Shown here: positions 1-8,596 of the stretch, one piece after another | How the letters are laid out: each line of letters starts with the position of its first letter | Numbering within the stretch: the stretch's first letter is position 1 | Origin: Micromonospora costi | Lineage (GTDB): Bacteria; Actinomycetota; Actinomycetes; Mycobacteriales; Micromonosporaceae | Direction: 5' to 3' | DNA length: 64,000 nucleotides | Assembly: GCF_003626655.1 (NCBI RefSeq) | Contig: NZ_RBAN01000008.1 | Location: 62,001 to 126,000 of the forward strand | The notes under the pieces: model-generated | The model's database searches: none | Told to the model about the DNA's origin: nothing | The model's input: only the letters and a program-made list of their open reading frames with translations | Translations under genes and position numbers: made by a program

Positions 1-53
1 GGGAAGAGCAGCAGGGACAGCGCGAACGCCGGGCCACTGACGAGTCCACGCAT
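1..53 (-). CDS. N-terminus of an exported or membrane protein (partial)
   Basis: An ATG on the minus strand at 53 opens a frame that runs off the window after 17 codons. The residues read MRGLVSGPAFALSLLLF, a short basic start followed by a hydrophobic run, as in a signal peptide or first membrane helix. An AGGGAGGG ribosome-binding site lies about 7 bases upstream. Nothing more can be said of its function. Confidence 0.5.
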   Translation of the reverse strand, partial: MRGLVSGPAFALSLLLF

Positions 54-215
54 CGCAGGCCCTCCCTGCCGTCGTCCGACGCGCCCCTCGATGCCAGAAC
101 GAGGGTGGTCCAGGATTCCGCGGCGCCGACGGCCCTGCTGGCGGCCGATCGCCGTACGGCCTTCCTACCCGGCTGCTGCCTCGGCGATTCCCGGCCCGCC
201 TGGTAGAACCGTCGG

Positions 216-1115
216 ATGCCTCACCTCCGCGACCCGCTGGCCGGGCTCGACGACGTCCCGTGGGAGTCGCTGCACCACGCGTACGGTCCGGCCGTCGACG
301 TGCCGGACCAGCTGCGGGCGTTGCGGTCCGGCGAGGCCTCGGTCCGGCGCCGCGCGTTGTCCGAGCTGTCCGGCAACGTGTACCACCAGGGCACGCGTTG
401 GGGTGCGAGCTGCCACGCGGTGCCGTTCCTGGTGGCGCTCGCGGACGACCCGGGCACCCCGGACCGGGCGGCGGTGGCCGGCCTGCTCCGCGCGGTCGTG
501 CTCGGCGACCGGCGTGGCGACGCGCTGCCGTTCGATCCGCGGCCGACGTTCGCGGCCGCCGAGGGGATCACCGACGAGCAGGTCGCGCTGGTGGAGCGGC
601 ATCTGGAGGCCGAGGACCTGTTCGAGCACGAGGAGGCAGCGGACCTGGCCGACGGTGTGGCGGCCCGCTGGGAGGCCGACGCCTACCGTGCCGGGGCCCG
701 GCACACCGACCGGTACGTCCGGTGGCTCACCGATCCGGATCCGCACGTGGGCGCGTACGCGGCCGAGATCCTCGCCTGGTTCGCGCCGGACGACACCGCG
801 GTCACCGGGCTCGTCGCGGTACCCGAGCACCCCACCGCCACCCGGGCCAGCGCCAACCTGACGCTCGGCCACTGGCCCGTCGACTCCGGGCGGATCGACG
901 CCCGCCTCCGGGAGCTGCTGGCGGCGAACGCCGCGGTCGTCCGGGTCACGGCGGCCGTGGGGCTCGCATACCGGCTGGGCGACCGTCTGCCCGACCTGGC
1001 CCTCGACGTGCTCACCGACGCCCGCGTCACGGACGTCGACGCGGACGTACCCGGCTGGGACAGGTCGGTGCGCGGGTTCGTGGCCCTCGCCCTGCACCGG
1101 CTCGGTCTCGGCTGA
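216..1115 (+). CDS. HEAT-like repeat protein of unknown function
   Basis: The 299-residue protein is rich in Ala and Leu with alternating helices. It contains stretches such as LVALADDP, AVAGLLRAVV and VGAYAAEILAWFAP that recur at about 40-residue spacing, as in HEAT/PBS-lyase alpha-solenoids. There is no signal peptide or membrane segment, so it is probably a cytoplasmic scaffold or binding protein. No Shine-Dalgarno sequence precedes the ATG; instead TAGAAC lies six bases before it, resembling the leaderless promoters seen elsewhere in the window. It stands alone and converges with the next gene. The family call rests on helical pattern only. Confidence 0.7.
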   Translation: MPHLRDPLAGLDDVPWESLHHAYGPAVDVPDQLRALRSGEASVRRRALSELSGNVYHQGTRWGASCHAVPFLVALADDPGTPDRAAVAGLLRAVVLGDRRGDALPFDPRPTFAAAEGITDEQVALVERHLEAEDLFEHEEAADLADGVAARWEADAYRAGARHTDRYVRWLTDPDPHVGAYAAEILAWFAPDDTAVTGLVAVPEHPTATRASANLTLGHWPVDSGRIDARLRELLAANAAVVRVTAAVGLAYRLGDRLPDLALDVLTDARVTDVDADVPGWDRSVRGFVALALHRLGLG

Positions 1116-1166
1116 CCTCCGGGTCGTCGCGGACGGCCCGGTCGGGCGGTCGCGGCAGAACGCCCG

Positions 1167-2123
1167 TCACGAACCCGCCGAGGGCCCAGCGCTGCGGAAG
1201 GTGCGCCGGTAGGCGTCCGGGGGTACGCCGACGGTGCGGTGGAAGTGCCGGCGCAGCGTCGTGGCGGTCCCCATGCCGGCCGCCTCGGCGATGACGTCGA
1301 TGCTGTGGTCGGTGTTCTCCAGCAGCTCCTGGGCCCGACGGATCCGTTGCGTCGACAGCCACTGCAGCGGGGTGGTGCCGGTCACCGCCCTGAACTGGCG
1401 GGCCAGGTTGCGCGAACTCATGTTCGCCTGGCGGGCCAGGTCCTCCACGGTCAGCGGGCGGTCCAGCCGTTGCATCGCCCAGGGGAACAGGTCGGCGAGG
1501 GGATGGTCGTCGCGGGCGGGCACCGGGGTGGTGACGAACTGGGCCTGACCACCGGCGCGATGCGGTGGTACGACGAGGCGGCGGGCGACGGCGTTGGCGA
1601 CCGTCGAGCCGTGGTCGCGGCGGATCAGGTGCAGGCACAGGTCGATCGCGGCGGCCTTGCCGGCGGAGGCGAGCACGGTGCCGTTGTCGACGTAGAGCAC
1701 GTCCGGGTCGACGGTCACCCGCGGATAGCGGGCGGCCAGCGCCTCGGTGTGCGCCCAGTGGGTGGTGGCGCGCAACCCGTCCAGCACTCCGGCGGCGGCC
1801 AGCACGAACGCGCCGGTGCACAGCGAGACCATCCGCGCGCCCGCCTCGTGGGCCGCGCGGACGGCGTCGAGCAGGTCGGGGGGCACGTCCGCGTCGATGT
1901 CCTCCACGGAAGGGACGATCACGGTGTCGGCGCGGGCGAGCCGCTCCAACCCGTCGTCGGCGTCCATCTGGAACCTGCCGACCCGCACCGGGCCCGGGCC
2001 GCAGACCACGAGGTCGTACCACGGGTCCGCCAGGCCGGACGGGTCGCGGGCGAAGACCTCGCAGGCCATGGCGAGCTCGAAGTGCAGCATCCCGTCGGTG
2101 GCGGCGAGCGCGACAGTGGCCAT
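1167..2123 (-). CDS. GlxA-type regulator (DJ-1/PfpI domain plus AraC domain)
   Basis: This 318-residue transcription factor has two domains. Residues about 1-170 form a DJ-1/PfpI glutamine-amidotransferase-like fold with the nucleophile-elbow region VSLCTGAFVLAAAG. Residues about 215-315 form an AraC-type double helix-turn-helix (LTVEDLARQANMSSRNLARQF, then IDVIAEAAGMGTATTLRRHF). Family members usually activate nearby catabolic or redox genes in response to a ligand bound in the DJ-1-like domain. It is divergent from the oxidoreductase at 2228, which is its likely target. No ribosome-binding site precedes the ATG; TACACT lies seven bases upstream, suggesting a leaderless transcript. Confidence 0.93.
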   Translation of the reverse strand: MATVALAATDGMLHFELAMACEVFARDPSGLADPWYDLVVCGPGPVRVGRFQMDADDGLERLARADTVIVPSVEDIDADVPPDLLDAVRAAHEAGARMVSLCTGAFVLAAAGVLDGLRATTHWAHTEALAARYPRVTVDPDVLYVDNGTVLASAGKAAAIDLCLHLIRRDHGSTVANAVARRLVVPPHRAGGQAQFVTTPVPARDDHPLADLFPWAMQRLDRPLTVEDLARQANMSSRNLARQFRAVTGTTPLQWLSTQRIRRAQELLENTDHSIDVIAEAAGMGTATTLRRHFHRTVGVPPDAYRRTFRSAGPSAGS

Positions 2124-2130
2124 GTCCGAA

Positions 2131-2136
2131 AGTGTA
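2131..2136 (-). promoter_or_regulatory. -10 element of a leaderless promoter (GlxA-type gene)
   Basis: On the minus strand TACACT sits exactly seven bases before the ATG at 2123, with no Shine-Dalgarno sequence. Transcription would begin at or next to the start codon. Confidence 0.45.
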
Positions 2137-2227
2137 CGGGGGATGGCGTTCCAGACACTCGTCCGGGCCCTTCGGCCGCTGGAGGATCTTCTCAGTCGAT
2201 CTTTCGAAGAGCGGGGAGGAACTGCAG

Positions 2228-3289
2228 ATGGGTGCGGGTCAGACCGTGGCGGTGTTCGGCGCGTACGGGCACACCGGGCGGTTCGTGGTGACGGAGTTGC
2301 GCGAGCGCGGGTTCGTCCCGCTTCTCCTCGGTCGCGACGCCGGCAGGCTGCGGGCCCTCGCGGCGTCGCATCCAGGGCTGGAGCACCGGGTGGCGTCGGT
2401 CGACGATCCGGCGTCGCTCGACCGGGCGTTGGCGGGCGCCGCCGCCGTCGTCAACTGCGCCGGTCCGTTCGCCTCGACCGCGGCCCCCGTGATCGAGGCC
2501 GCCCTGCGGGCCGGGATCCCCTACGTGGACGTGGCGGCCGAGATCGAGGCGAACCTCGACACCTTCACGCACTTCACCGACCGCGCCCGGGCCGCCGGCG
2601 TTCCCGTGGTCCCGGCGATGGCCTTCTTCGGCGGACTCGGCGACCTGCTGGTCACCATGGCGATGGGCGACTGGACGGCGGCCGACGAGGCGCACGTCGC
2701 GTACGGGCTGAGCAGCTGGCACCCGACGACCGGGACCCTCGCGTCCGGCACCGTCTCCCGGGACCGGCGCGACGGCCGGCGCGTCCGCTACACGGGCGGC
2801 CGGCTGGAGTACCACGACGCCGAGGGTGACCTGCCGGCCCTGGAGTGGGAGTTCCCCACTCCGACCGGCCGCCGGACCGTGCTCGGCGGCTTCACGATGG
2901 CCGACGTCGTCACCGTGCCCAGCCATCTGCCCATCCCCGAGGTGCGCACGTACATGACCGTCGACGCGGCGCGGGACCTGGCCGCGCCGGACACGCCCGC
3001 ACCGGCCGCGGTCGACGAGCGAGGCCGGTCCGCGCAGACGTTCACGGTCGACGTCGTCGTGCGCTCCGGCGACACGCGTCGACGCGTCGTCGCCAGCGGC
3101 CAGGACATCTACGCCATCAGCGCACCGCTGGCGGTCGAGGCGGTCCGGCGCATCCTCGACGGCCGGACGAGGACCAGCGGCGTCGCCTCCGCGGGCGAGA
3201 TGTTCGACGCGGCCGACTTCCTCCACGCGCTGTCCGCGTACCTCTCGGTCGAGGCGTGCCAGGAGTCCCGCGCCGCGCGGCCCGCCTGA
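2228..3289 (+). CDS. saccharopine-dehydrogenase-like NAD(P)-binding oxidoreductase
   Basis: The 353-residue protein opens with a Rossmann motif (VAVFGAYGHTGRFV, residues 7-20) followed by LLGRD at the end of beta-2, typical of the saccharopine dehydrogenase NADP-binding family. VNCAGPF and IPYVDVAAE are also characteristic of this group, often called trans-acting enoyl reductase-like. The substrate is not known; members act on small organic acids or lipid intermediates. The ATG at 2228 is chosen because GGGGAGGA lies eight bases before it; the open frame extends far upstream but without coding character. It is divergently transcribed from the GlxA-type regulator. Confidence 0.85.
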   Translation: MGAGQTVAVFGAYGHTGRFVVTELRERGFVPLLLGRDAGRLRALAASHPGLEHRVASVDDPASLDRALAGAAAVVNCAGPFASTAAPVIEAALRAGIPYVDVAAEIEANLDTFTHFTDRARAAGVPVVPAMAFFGGLGDLLVTMAMGDWTAADEAHVAYGLSSWHPTTGTLASGTVSRDRRDGRRVRYTGGRLEYHDAEGDLPALEWEFPTPTGRRTVLGGFTMADVVTVPSHLPIPEVRTYMTVDAARDLAAPDTPAPAAVDERGRSAQTFTVDVVVRSGDTRRRVVASGQDIYAISAPLAVEAVRRILDGRTRTSGVASAGEMFDAADFLHALSAYLSVEACQESRAARPA

Positions 3290-3303
3290 TGGCCGGCCCC
3301 CGG

Positions 3304-4125
3304 TCACTCGCTGGTCGTCGCCGCGCCGAGCAACTCGCGGATCCGGCCGGTGGCGCGGGCGAAGGACGGCTCGGCCATCGTCCGGCCGTAGTCACGTTCG
3401 GTGGGAAGGTCCACGTCGATGAGCTCGGCGACCGTCCCCGGGCGCGGGGTCATGACGACCACCCGGTTGGCGAGGTAGACGGCCTCCGCGATCGAGTGCG
3501 TGACCAGCAGCACCGTGGTGCCGGTCTCCCGCCAGATCCGGCGCAGCTCGACGTTCATCTGCTCGCGGGTGAGCGCGTCGAGCGCGCCGAACGGCTCGTC
3601 CATCAGCAGGACCGGCGGGCGGTGCAGCAGCGCGCGGCACAGCGCCACGCGCTGCTGCATCCCACCGGACAGCTCGTTGGGGTACGCGTCATCGAAGCCG
3701 GACAGGCCGGTCATCGCGATCAGCTCGTCGGCGCGTGCGCGCGCCTCGCCCTTCGGCATGCGGCGCATCTCGGCCTGGAGCAGGATGTTGCGCCGCGCGG
3801 AGCGCCAGTCCAGCAGCGCGGCACGCTGGAAGACGTACCCGATGTCGCGTCGCGGCCCCCGGACGTCCTCGCCGTGCAGCCGCACCCGGCCGGACGACGG
3901 TCGCAGCAGGCCGGACACCAGCTTGAGCAGCGTCGACTTGCCGCACCCGGAGGCGCCGACGATCGACACGAACTCGCCCGGTTCGATGCGCAGCGAGACG
4001 TCGGTGAGCGCGGTGACGTCCTTCTTCCGGGTGTGGAACCGGACCGCCACGTCGTCGATCTCGACAGCCGCGCCGGTTGCCGTGCCGTCCGCCGGCCGCG
4101 GTGTGGTGGTGTTGCCGACCGTCAT
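3304..4125 (-). CDS. ABC transporter ATP-binding protein (nitrate/sulfonate/taurine type)
   Basis: The 273-residue ATPase of the SsuB/TauB/NrtD class energises import of the ligand captured by the binding protein at 4131. It shows Walker A (GASGCGKST), the Q-loop (GYVFQRAALLDW), the signature LSGGMQQRVALCRAL and Walker B (VLLMDEPFGALD). It is the last gene of a permease, binding-protein and ATPase operon. Two starts are possible. The ATG at 4125 has AAGGG at a good distance. The ATG at 4134 overlaps the upstream stop codon as ATGA but has poor spacing. The frame stays open across the whole operon upstream, which has no coding meaning. Confidence 0.92.
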   Translation of the reverse strand: MTVGNTTTPRPADGTATGAAVEIDDVAVRFHTRKKDVTALTDVSLRIEPGEFVSIVGASGCGKSTLLKLVSGLLRPSSGRVRLHGEDVRGPRRDIGYVFQRAALLDWRSARRNILLQAEMRRMPKGEARARADELIAMTGLSGFDDAYPNELSGGMQQRVALCRALLHRPPVLLMDEPFGALDALTREQMNVELRRIWRETGTTVLLVTHSIAEAVYLANRVVVMTPRPGTVAELIDVDLPTERDYGRTMAEPSFARATGRIRELLGAATTSE

Positions 4126-4130
4126 CGAGG

Positions 4131-5150
4131 TCATCCCTTCGGCGCGAAACTCGCGTCCCAGTACGTCGCCGGATCGTCCGCCTTGGTGATCACGCCCGCC
4201 TCGGCGAAGACGGTGATCGTCTTCTTCCAGTCGTCCTCGCTGTTCACGCCGGGCGCCTGGCCGGTGGTGGCGTCGGTGTGCAGCAGCTTGAGCGTGGCGT
4301 TGAACTGCTCGGTGAGGACGGCCTTGGAGGGCAACTGCTGGGAGGCCCCCTCCATCGCGTCGACCGCGGCGCTCGGGTCGCCCTGGGCGGACGTCCACGC
4401 CTCGCTGGTGGCCGCGACCATGCGCGTGACCAGGTCCTTCTTCTTGTCGATGGTGTCCTGGGAGGCGAGCAGGCCGTTGCTGTAGAAGTTGAGGCCGAGG
4501 TCGGCGAACTTCAGGTAGGAGACCGGCTTGCCGGCCTTCTCCTGCATGGTCGGGCCCTGGTCGGTGGCGAACCCGAGCAGCGCGTCGGTCTTGCCCGACA
4601 TCACGGCCGCCATCTTGCCGGCGGCGTCGGTGTTCTGGAGGGTGACGTCGCTGGCGCTCATGCCGTTGGCCTTGAGGAAGACCGGGAAGGTCCGGCTCAG
4701 CGCGTCGCCGGCCGTGGAGGCGATCGTCTTGCCCTTGAGGTCGGCCGGCGTGGTGATGTTCTTGTCGCTGAAGAACTGCACCGACGACGGGGTGGTCTGG
4801 AGGAACACGCCCACGCTCTTGACCTTCATGCCCTGACCGACGGCGCCCAGCAGGGCGGGCGTGTCCGCCCAGCCGAAGTCGGTCTGCCCGGCGGCGGTCG
4901 CCTGGATCGTCTTCTGGGAGCCCTGACCGGCCTGGATGGTCAGGTCGATGCCGTGCTTGGTGAAGATGCCCTGCTTCTTGCCGTGGTAGAACGGCGCGTG
5001 TTCGCCGTAGGGGTACCAGTTGAGGGTGAGGGTGACCTTGTCGTGGCCCTCGGCGTTCTTGCTCTGCTCGCCCGAGTCCGACCCGCAGCCGGTGGCGGCG
5101 GTGAGCAGCAGTGCGGGGACGAGCGCGGCGGCAAGGGTGCGCAGCTTCAT
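4131..5150 (-). CDS. ABC transporter substrate-binding lipoprotein, NMT1/THI5 type
   Basis: This 339-residue lipoprotein has the lipobox LTAATGC (Cys22) after a hydrophobic signal, so it is anchored outside the membrane. The mature part begins TLTLNWYPYGEHAPFYHGKKQGIF, typical of the NMT1/THI5-like group that includes ThiY and SsuA-like proteins. Ligands of this group include hydroxymethylpyrimidine precursors, sulfonates and nitrate; the sequence alone does not decide. AGGAGAGATCC gives a strong ribosome-binding site. It lies 12 bases after the permease gene and touches the ATPase gene. The neighbouring enolase-superfamily enzyme suggests a carboxylated or aromatic ligand, which is inference. 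Confidence 0.92.
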   Translation of the reverse strand: MKLRTLAAALVPALLLTAATGCGSDSGEQSKNAEGHDKVTLTLNWYPYGEHAPFYHGKKQGIFTKHGIDLTIQAGQGSQKTIQATAAGQTDFGWADTPALLGAVGQGMKVKSVGVFLQTTPSSVQFFSDKNITTPADLKGKTIASTAGDALSRTFPVFLKANGMSASDVTLQNTDAAGKMAAVMSGKTDALLGFATDQGPTMQEKAGKPVSYLKFADLGLNFYSNGLLASQDTIDKKKDLVTRMVAATSEAWTSAQGDPSAAVDAMEGASQQLPSKAVLTEQFNATLKLLHTDATTGQAPGVNSEDDWKKTITVFAEAGVITKADDPATYWDASFAPKG

Positions 5151-5162
5151 GGATCTCTCCTC

Positions 5163-6041
5163 TTACAGCGACGTCGTGGCGGCGTCGGCACGGCGGCTGG
5201 CCTGCCAGGGAAGGACGACGTACTCGATCAGTTCGACGATGACGAACAGGACGACGCCGAGCAGGGACATGATCAGTAGCCCGGCGAACAGCATCGGGGT
5301 GTCGAGGTTGCCGTTGGCCTGGAGGATCACGTAGCCCAGGCCCTCGTTGGCGCCCACGAACTCGCCGACCACCGCGCCGGTGACGGCCATCGTCGCGGCG
5401 ACCTTGAGACCCGCGAACAGGTGCGGCAGCGACGCGGGGAAACGGATCTTCCAGAACGTCTGGCCCGGGCCGGCGCCCATCGTCGCGGAGAGTTGCAGCA
5501 TCTCCGGGTCGATCGACTTCAGGCCGGTGACCGTGGAGATCACGATGGGGAAGAACGCCATCAGGACCGCCACGACGATCTTGGGGGTCAGCCCGAAACC
5601 GAGCCACACGATGAACAGCGGCGCGATCGCGATCTTCGGGATGACCTGCGCGAAGAGCAGCAACGGGTACAGGCTCTTCTCGACCGTGGGTGAGTAGACC
5701 ATGACCACGGCGGAGATCACGCCGACGGCGATCGCGATGAGGAAGCCGAGGACGGTCTCGTAGGTGGTGATCCAGGTGTTGTGCGCGAAGTAGCTGGACT
5801 GGGCCAGGATGACGTCCAGCGTGGCCCCGGGCGACGGGACCAGGTACGGCCTGATGAGGTTCGCGGCCGTCACCGCCCACCAGGCCACGAAGATCGCGAC
5901 GAGAACGGCGAACGGCCGCCACGTCCCCCGCACGAACCGGGCGACTCCGGGGCCCACGCCCGTCCGCCGGCGGACGGTGACCGCGCCGCCCCCGGCGGCG
6001 TCCGCCCGCTCCAGCAGGTCTGTCGAGCTCTGCGCGGCCAT
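5163..6041 (-). CDS. ABC transporter permease (nitrate/sulfonate/taurine type)
   Basis: The 292-residue membrane protein has about six helices. It carries the cytoplasmic coupling loop of the family, LQLSATMGAGPGQTFWKIRFPASLPHLFAGLKVA, read here in overlapping parts at residues about 183-217. It resembles SsuC/TauC permeases and would form a homodimeric channel with the ATPase at 3304. A GGAGGGTC ribosome-binding site precedes the ATG. It is the first gene of the importer operon and is divergent from the LacI-family gene; the two putative LacI operators lie about 105-130 bases upstream. Confidence 0.92.
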   Translation of the reverse strand: MAAQSSTDLLERADAAGGGAVTVRRRTGVGPGVARFVRGTWRPFAVLVAIFVAWWAVTAANLIRPYLVPSPGATLDVILAQSSYFAHNTWITTYETVLGFLIAIAVGVISAVVMVYSPTVEKSLYPLLLFAQVIPKIAIAPLFIVWLGFGLTPKIVVAVLMAFFPIVISTVTGLKSIDPEMLQLSATMGAGPGQTFWKIRFPASLPHLFAGLKVAATMAVTGAVVGEFVGANEGLGYVILQANGNLDTPMLFAGLLIMSLLGVVLFVIVELIEYVVLPWQASRRADAATTSL

Positions 6042-6143
6042 GACCCTCCGTTCTCCGTGGGCTGTCCTGATTGCGCAGCCGCTGGGTAGGTGGGGGCGAT
6101 GGACCGAGGCGGCGGTTCTTACCTCGACGTAACGGGCCCCGCC

Positions 6144-6170
6144 TGAATGCGCTTTCAGTAAGCGCTTTCA
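6144..6170. promoter_or_regulatory. two adjacent LacI-family operators
   Basis: TGAATGCGCTTTCA (6144-6157) and AGTAAGCGCTTTCA (6157-6170) both match the LacI/PurR-type palindrome TGAAAGCGCTTTCA, with centres 13 bases apart. They lie between the divergent importer operon and the LacI-family gene at 6227, so the regulator probably controls both. Confidence 0.75.
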
Positions 6171-6226
6171 CGGTGTACCGTAACGACGCGGAAATAGACG
6201 GTCAAGAGTTCCTTGCGGGAGAGTCC

Positions 6227-7258
6227 ATGCAGCCACGTCCCCACGCGACACTCGAAGACGTGGCCAGGGCCGCCGGGGTCTCGCTCGCGACCGCCTCCCG
6301 GGCGCTCAACGGGACGGCCCCCGTCCGACCCCACCTCCGCGACCGGGTCCTCGAAGCCGCCGGGCAGCTCGCGTACACCCCGAACGCGCACGCCCGGGCC
6401 CTCGCCGGCGCCTCCCACCGCACCGTCGGCGTCATCTGCCACGACGTCAGCGACCCCTACTTCGCCACGGTGGCCGGCGGCATCATGCGGGTCGCCGACG
6501 ACAACGACCTGCTGGTGATGCTCGCCAGCACGTTCCGCGACCCCGAACGCGAGCTCGCGTACGTGTCGATCCTGCGCGCCGAACGTGCCGCCGCCATCCT
6601 CCTCATCGGCTCCGGATTCGAGAACCCGGACTGGGAGCGCGCCCTCCACACCGAACTGGAGCCCTACATCAACGGCGGCGGCCGGGTCGCGGTCGTGAGC
6701 CGGCACCGCAGCCTCCGGGTCGACGCCGTCCTGCCGGAGAACCGCGCCGGAGCCGCCGCCATGGCCCGCGCCCTGCTGGACCTCGGGCATCGCCGTTTCG
6801 CCGTGCTCACCGGGCCCCGGACGCTCACCACGGTCGCCGACCGGGTCGCCGGCTTCCGCGACGAACTGACCAGGGCGGGCGTGCCGCTGCACACCGACGA
6901 CGTCGTCGAGGGCGCCTTCACCCGCGACGGCGGGTACGCGGCGATGACCGACCTGCTGACGCGCGGGCTGGACGCCACCTGCGTGTTCGCGGTGACCGAC
7001 GTGATGGCCATCGGCGCGCTCGCCGCCCTGCGCGACCACGGGCTGTCGGTGCCGGCCGACGTGTCCGTCGCCGGCTTCGACGACATCCCGATCGTCCGTG
7101 ACCTCACGCCTCCGCTCACCACCGTCGCCCTGCCCCTGCAGCAGTTGGGCGAGCGGGCCATGCAACTCGCCCTCACCGAGAACCCCGGGCGGCGGCGCCG
7201 CATCCACCGCATGGCCGGCGAGGTGGTCCTCCGGGCGAGCACCGCGAAAGTCCCGTGA
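6227..7258 (+). CDS. LacI-family transcriptional regulator
   Basis: The 343-residue regulator has an N-terminal LacI helix-turn-helix and hinge (ATLEDVARAAGVSLATASRALNG, residues 7-29) and a periplasmic-binding-like effector domain with VGVICHDVSDPYFATVAGGI. The end of the effector domain shows PADVSVAGFDDIPI, typical of the family. The ATG at 6227 follows GGGAGAG and places the helix-turn-helix at the extreme N-terminus; the frame is open further upstream but without coding character. It probably represses the divergent ABC importer and its own operon with the enzyme at 7318, through the operators at 6144-6170. Confidence 0.95.
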   Translation: MQPRPHATLEDVARAAGVSLATASRALNGTAPVRPHLRDRVLEAAGQLAYTPNAHARALAGASHRTVGVICHDVSDPYFATVAGGIMRVADDNDLLVMLASTFRDPERELAYVSILRAERAAAILLIGSGFENPDWERALHTELEPYINGGGRVAVVSRHRSLRVDAVLPENRAGAAAMARALLDLGHRRFAVLTGPRTLTTVADRVAGFRDELTRAGVPLHTDDVVEGAFTRDGGYAAMTDLLTRGLDATCVFAVTDVMAIGALAALRDHGLSVPADVSVAGFDDIPIVRDLTPPLTTVALPLQQLGERAMQLALTENPGRRRRIHRMAGEVVLRASTAKVP

Positions 7259-7317
7259 CAGGCAGCGCGGACGTCCCGTGACACGTACCGGGAACGGCAC
7301 CCAGAGAGAGGCAGCCC

Positions 7318-8484
7318 GTGACGCACCCCGCCCCCGCCCTGGCCGGCCTGACCATCGACCGCGTCGAGACGTTCGCCGTCGCGCTGCCCACGCTGCGCTC
7401 CTTCGGCGTGTCCGGCGGGTCCGTCACCGTCGCGGGCCGGCCCAGCATCCGCATCCTCGTCAAGGTCAGCGCGGACGGCGTCGCCGGCTGGGGCGAGGCG
7501 ACGCCGATCCCGGCCTGGACCTACGAGACCGCGGAGTCCATCGTCAGCACCATCGACCGGTACCTTGCGCCGGCCGTCCTCGGCCGCCCGTGCTGGGACC
7601 TCGACGGGGTGACCACCGCGTTCGACCGGGCCATCAACCGCGGCTTCAGCATCGGGGCGCCGCTGGCCAAGTCCGCGGTGGACGTCGCGCTGCACGATCT
7701 GCTCGGCCGGGCGCTCGGCGTACCCGTCGGTGTGCTGTGGGGGCAGCGCCGCCAGGAGACCATCGCCCTGGGCTGGATCGTCTCCGGGCAGACCGCCGAC
7801 GAGGTGGCCGACTGCGTGGCCGAGGGCCTCGACCTCGGGTACCGCGCCTTCAAGGTCAAGGTCGGGCTGCACAGCGAGGCCGAGGACACCGCCGTGGTCC
7901 GCGCGGTCCGCGAGGCCGCGCCGGACGCCCCGCTCTGGGTCGACGCCAACCAGGGCTACACCGCCGACACCGCACTCCGCATGGCGCGCCGCATGGCCGA
8001 CCTGGGCGTCAGCGCGTTCGAACAGCCGCTGCCGGCCAACGACGTGGCCGGGCTGCGCCGGCTCCGGGAGGCGTCACCGGTGCCGGTCGCACTCGACGAG
8101 AGTCTGCGTCACCCGAGCGACCTGGCCACCTTCGTCAAGCTCGGCGCCGTGGACGTGGCGATCGCCAAGGTGCAGCGCAGCGGCGGGCTCACGCTGTCCC
8201 GCCGGCTGTGCGCACTGGCCGAGGACAGCGGCGTACGCCTCATGGGCTCCGGGCTCACCGACTCCGACCTGGGCCTGGCCGCCTCGCTGCACCTGTTCGC
8301 CGCGTTCGGCATCGACACGCCGGTGGACCTCAACGGGCGTCAGTTCGTGCGATCCTCGTACGCCACCGGGGCGACCGTCGAGGTCGCCAAGGGCACGGCC
8401 CGGGTGCCGACGGGCCCCGGCCTGGGGGTCGACGTCGACGAGACCGTGGTGCGGGAGTTGGCTGTCGAGGTGTTCGACCGGTGA
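7318..8484 (+). CDS. mandelate racemase/muconate-lactonizing enzyme family protein
   Basis: This 388-residue enolase-superfamily enzyme has an N-terminal capping domain and a C-terminal barrel. The muconate-cycloisomerase-subgroup residues are present: FKVKVG (K178/K180), WVDANQG (Asp about 209), EQPLP (Glu about 235), DES (about 260) and IAKVQ (Lys about 284). Such enzymes abstract the alpha-proton of a carboxylate for racemisation, dehydration or cycloisomerisation. The GTG start follows GAGAGAGGCAG. It is downstream of the LacI gene and probably acts on a substrate brought in by the divergent importer. The exact substrate is not deducible. Confidence 0.92.
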   Translation: MTHPAPALAGLTIDRVETFAVALPTLRSFGVSGGSVTVAGRPSIRILVKVSADGVAGWGEATPIPAWTYETAESIVSTIDRYLAPAVLGRPCWDLDGVTTAFDRAINRGFSIGAPLAKSAVDVALHDLLGRALGVPVGVLWGQRRQETIALGWIVSGQTADEVADCVAEGLDLGYRAFKVKVGLHSEAEDTAVVRAVREAAPDAPLWVDANQGYTADTALRMARRMADLGVSAFEQPLPANDVAGLRRLREASPVPVALDESLRHPSDLATFVKLGAVDVAIAKVQRSGGLTLSRRLCALAEDSGVRLMGSGLTDSDLGLAASLHLFAAFGIDTPVDLNGRQFVRSSYATGATVEVAKGTARVPTGPGLGVDVDETVVRELAVEVFDR

Positions 8485-8596
8485 GCGGACCGGCCCGCAG
8501 CCCGGGGGCGGGGCCGGTCACGAGGTGCGGACGGGCCGGTCGCCGACGGCCTGCCAGATCTGCGTGGCGAGCAGGTCGGCGGCGACGGCCGGCGGC

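Noticed and set aside
4126..6171. A frame of more than 900 codons on the minus strand running through the ABC transporter operon
   Set aside because: Only its last 273 codons encode the ATPase. The rest lies antiframe to the permease and binding-protein genes and has the Arg/Pro/Gly-rich composition of a shadow frame.
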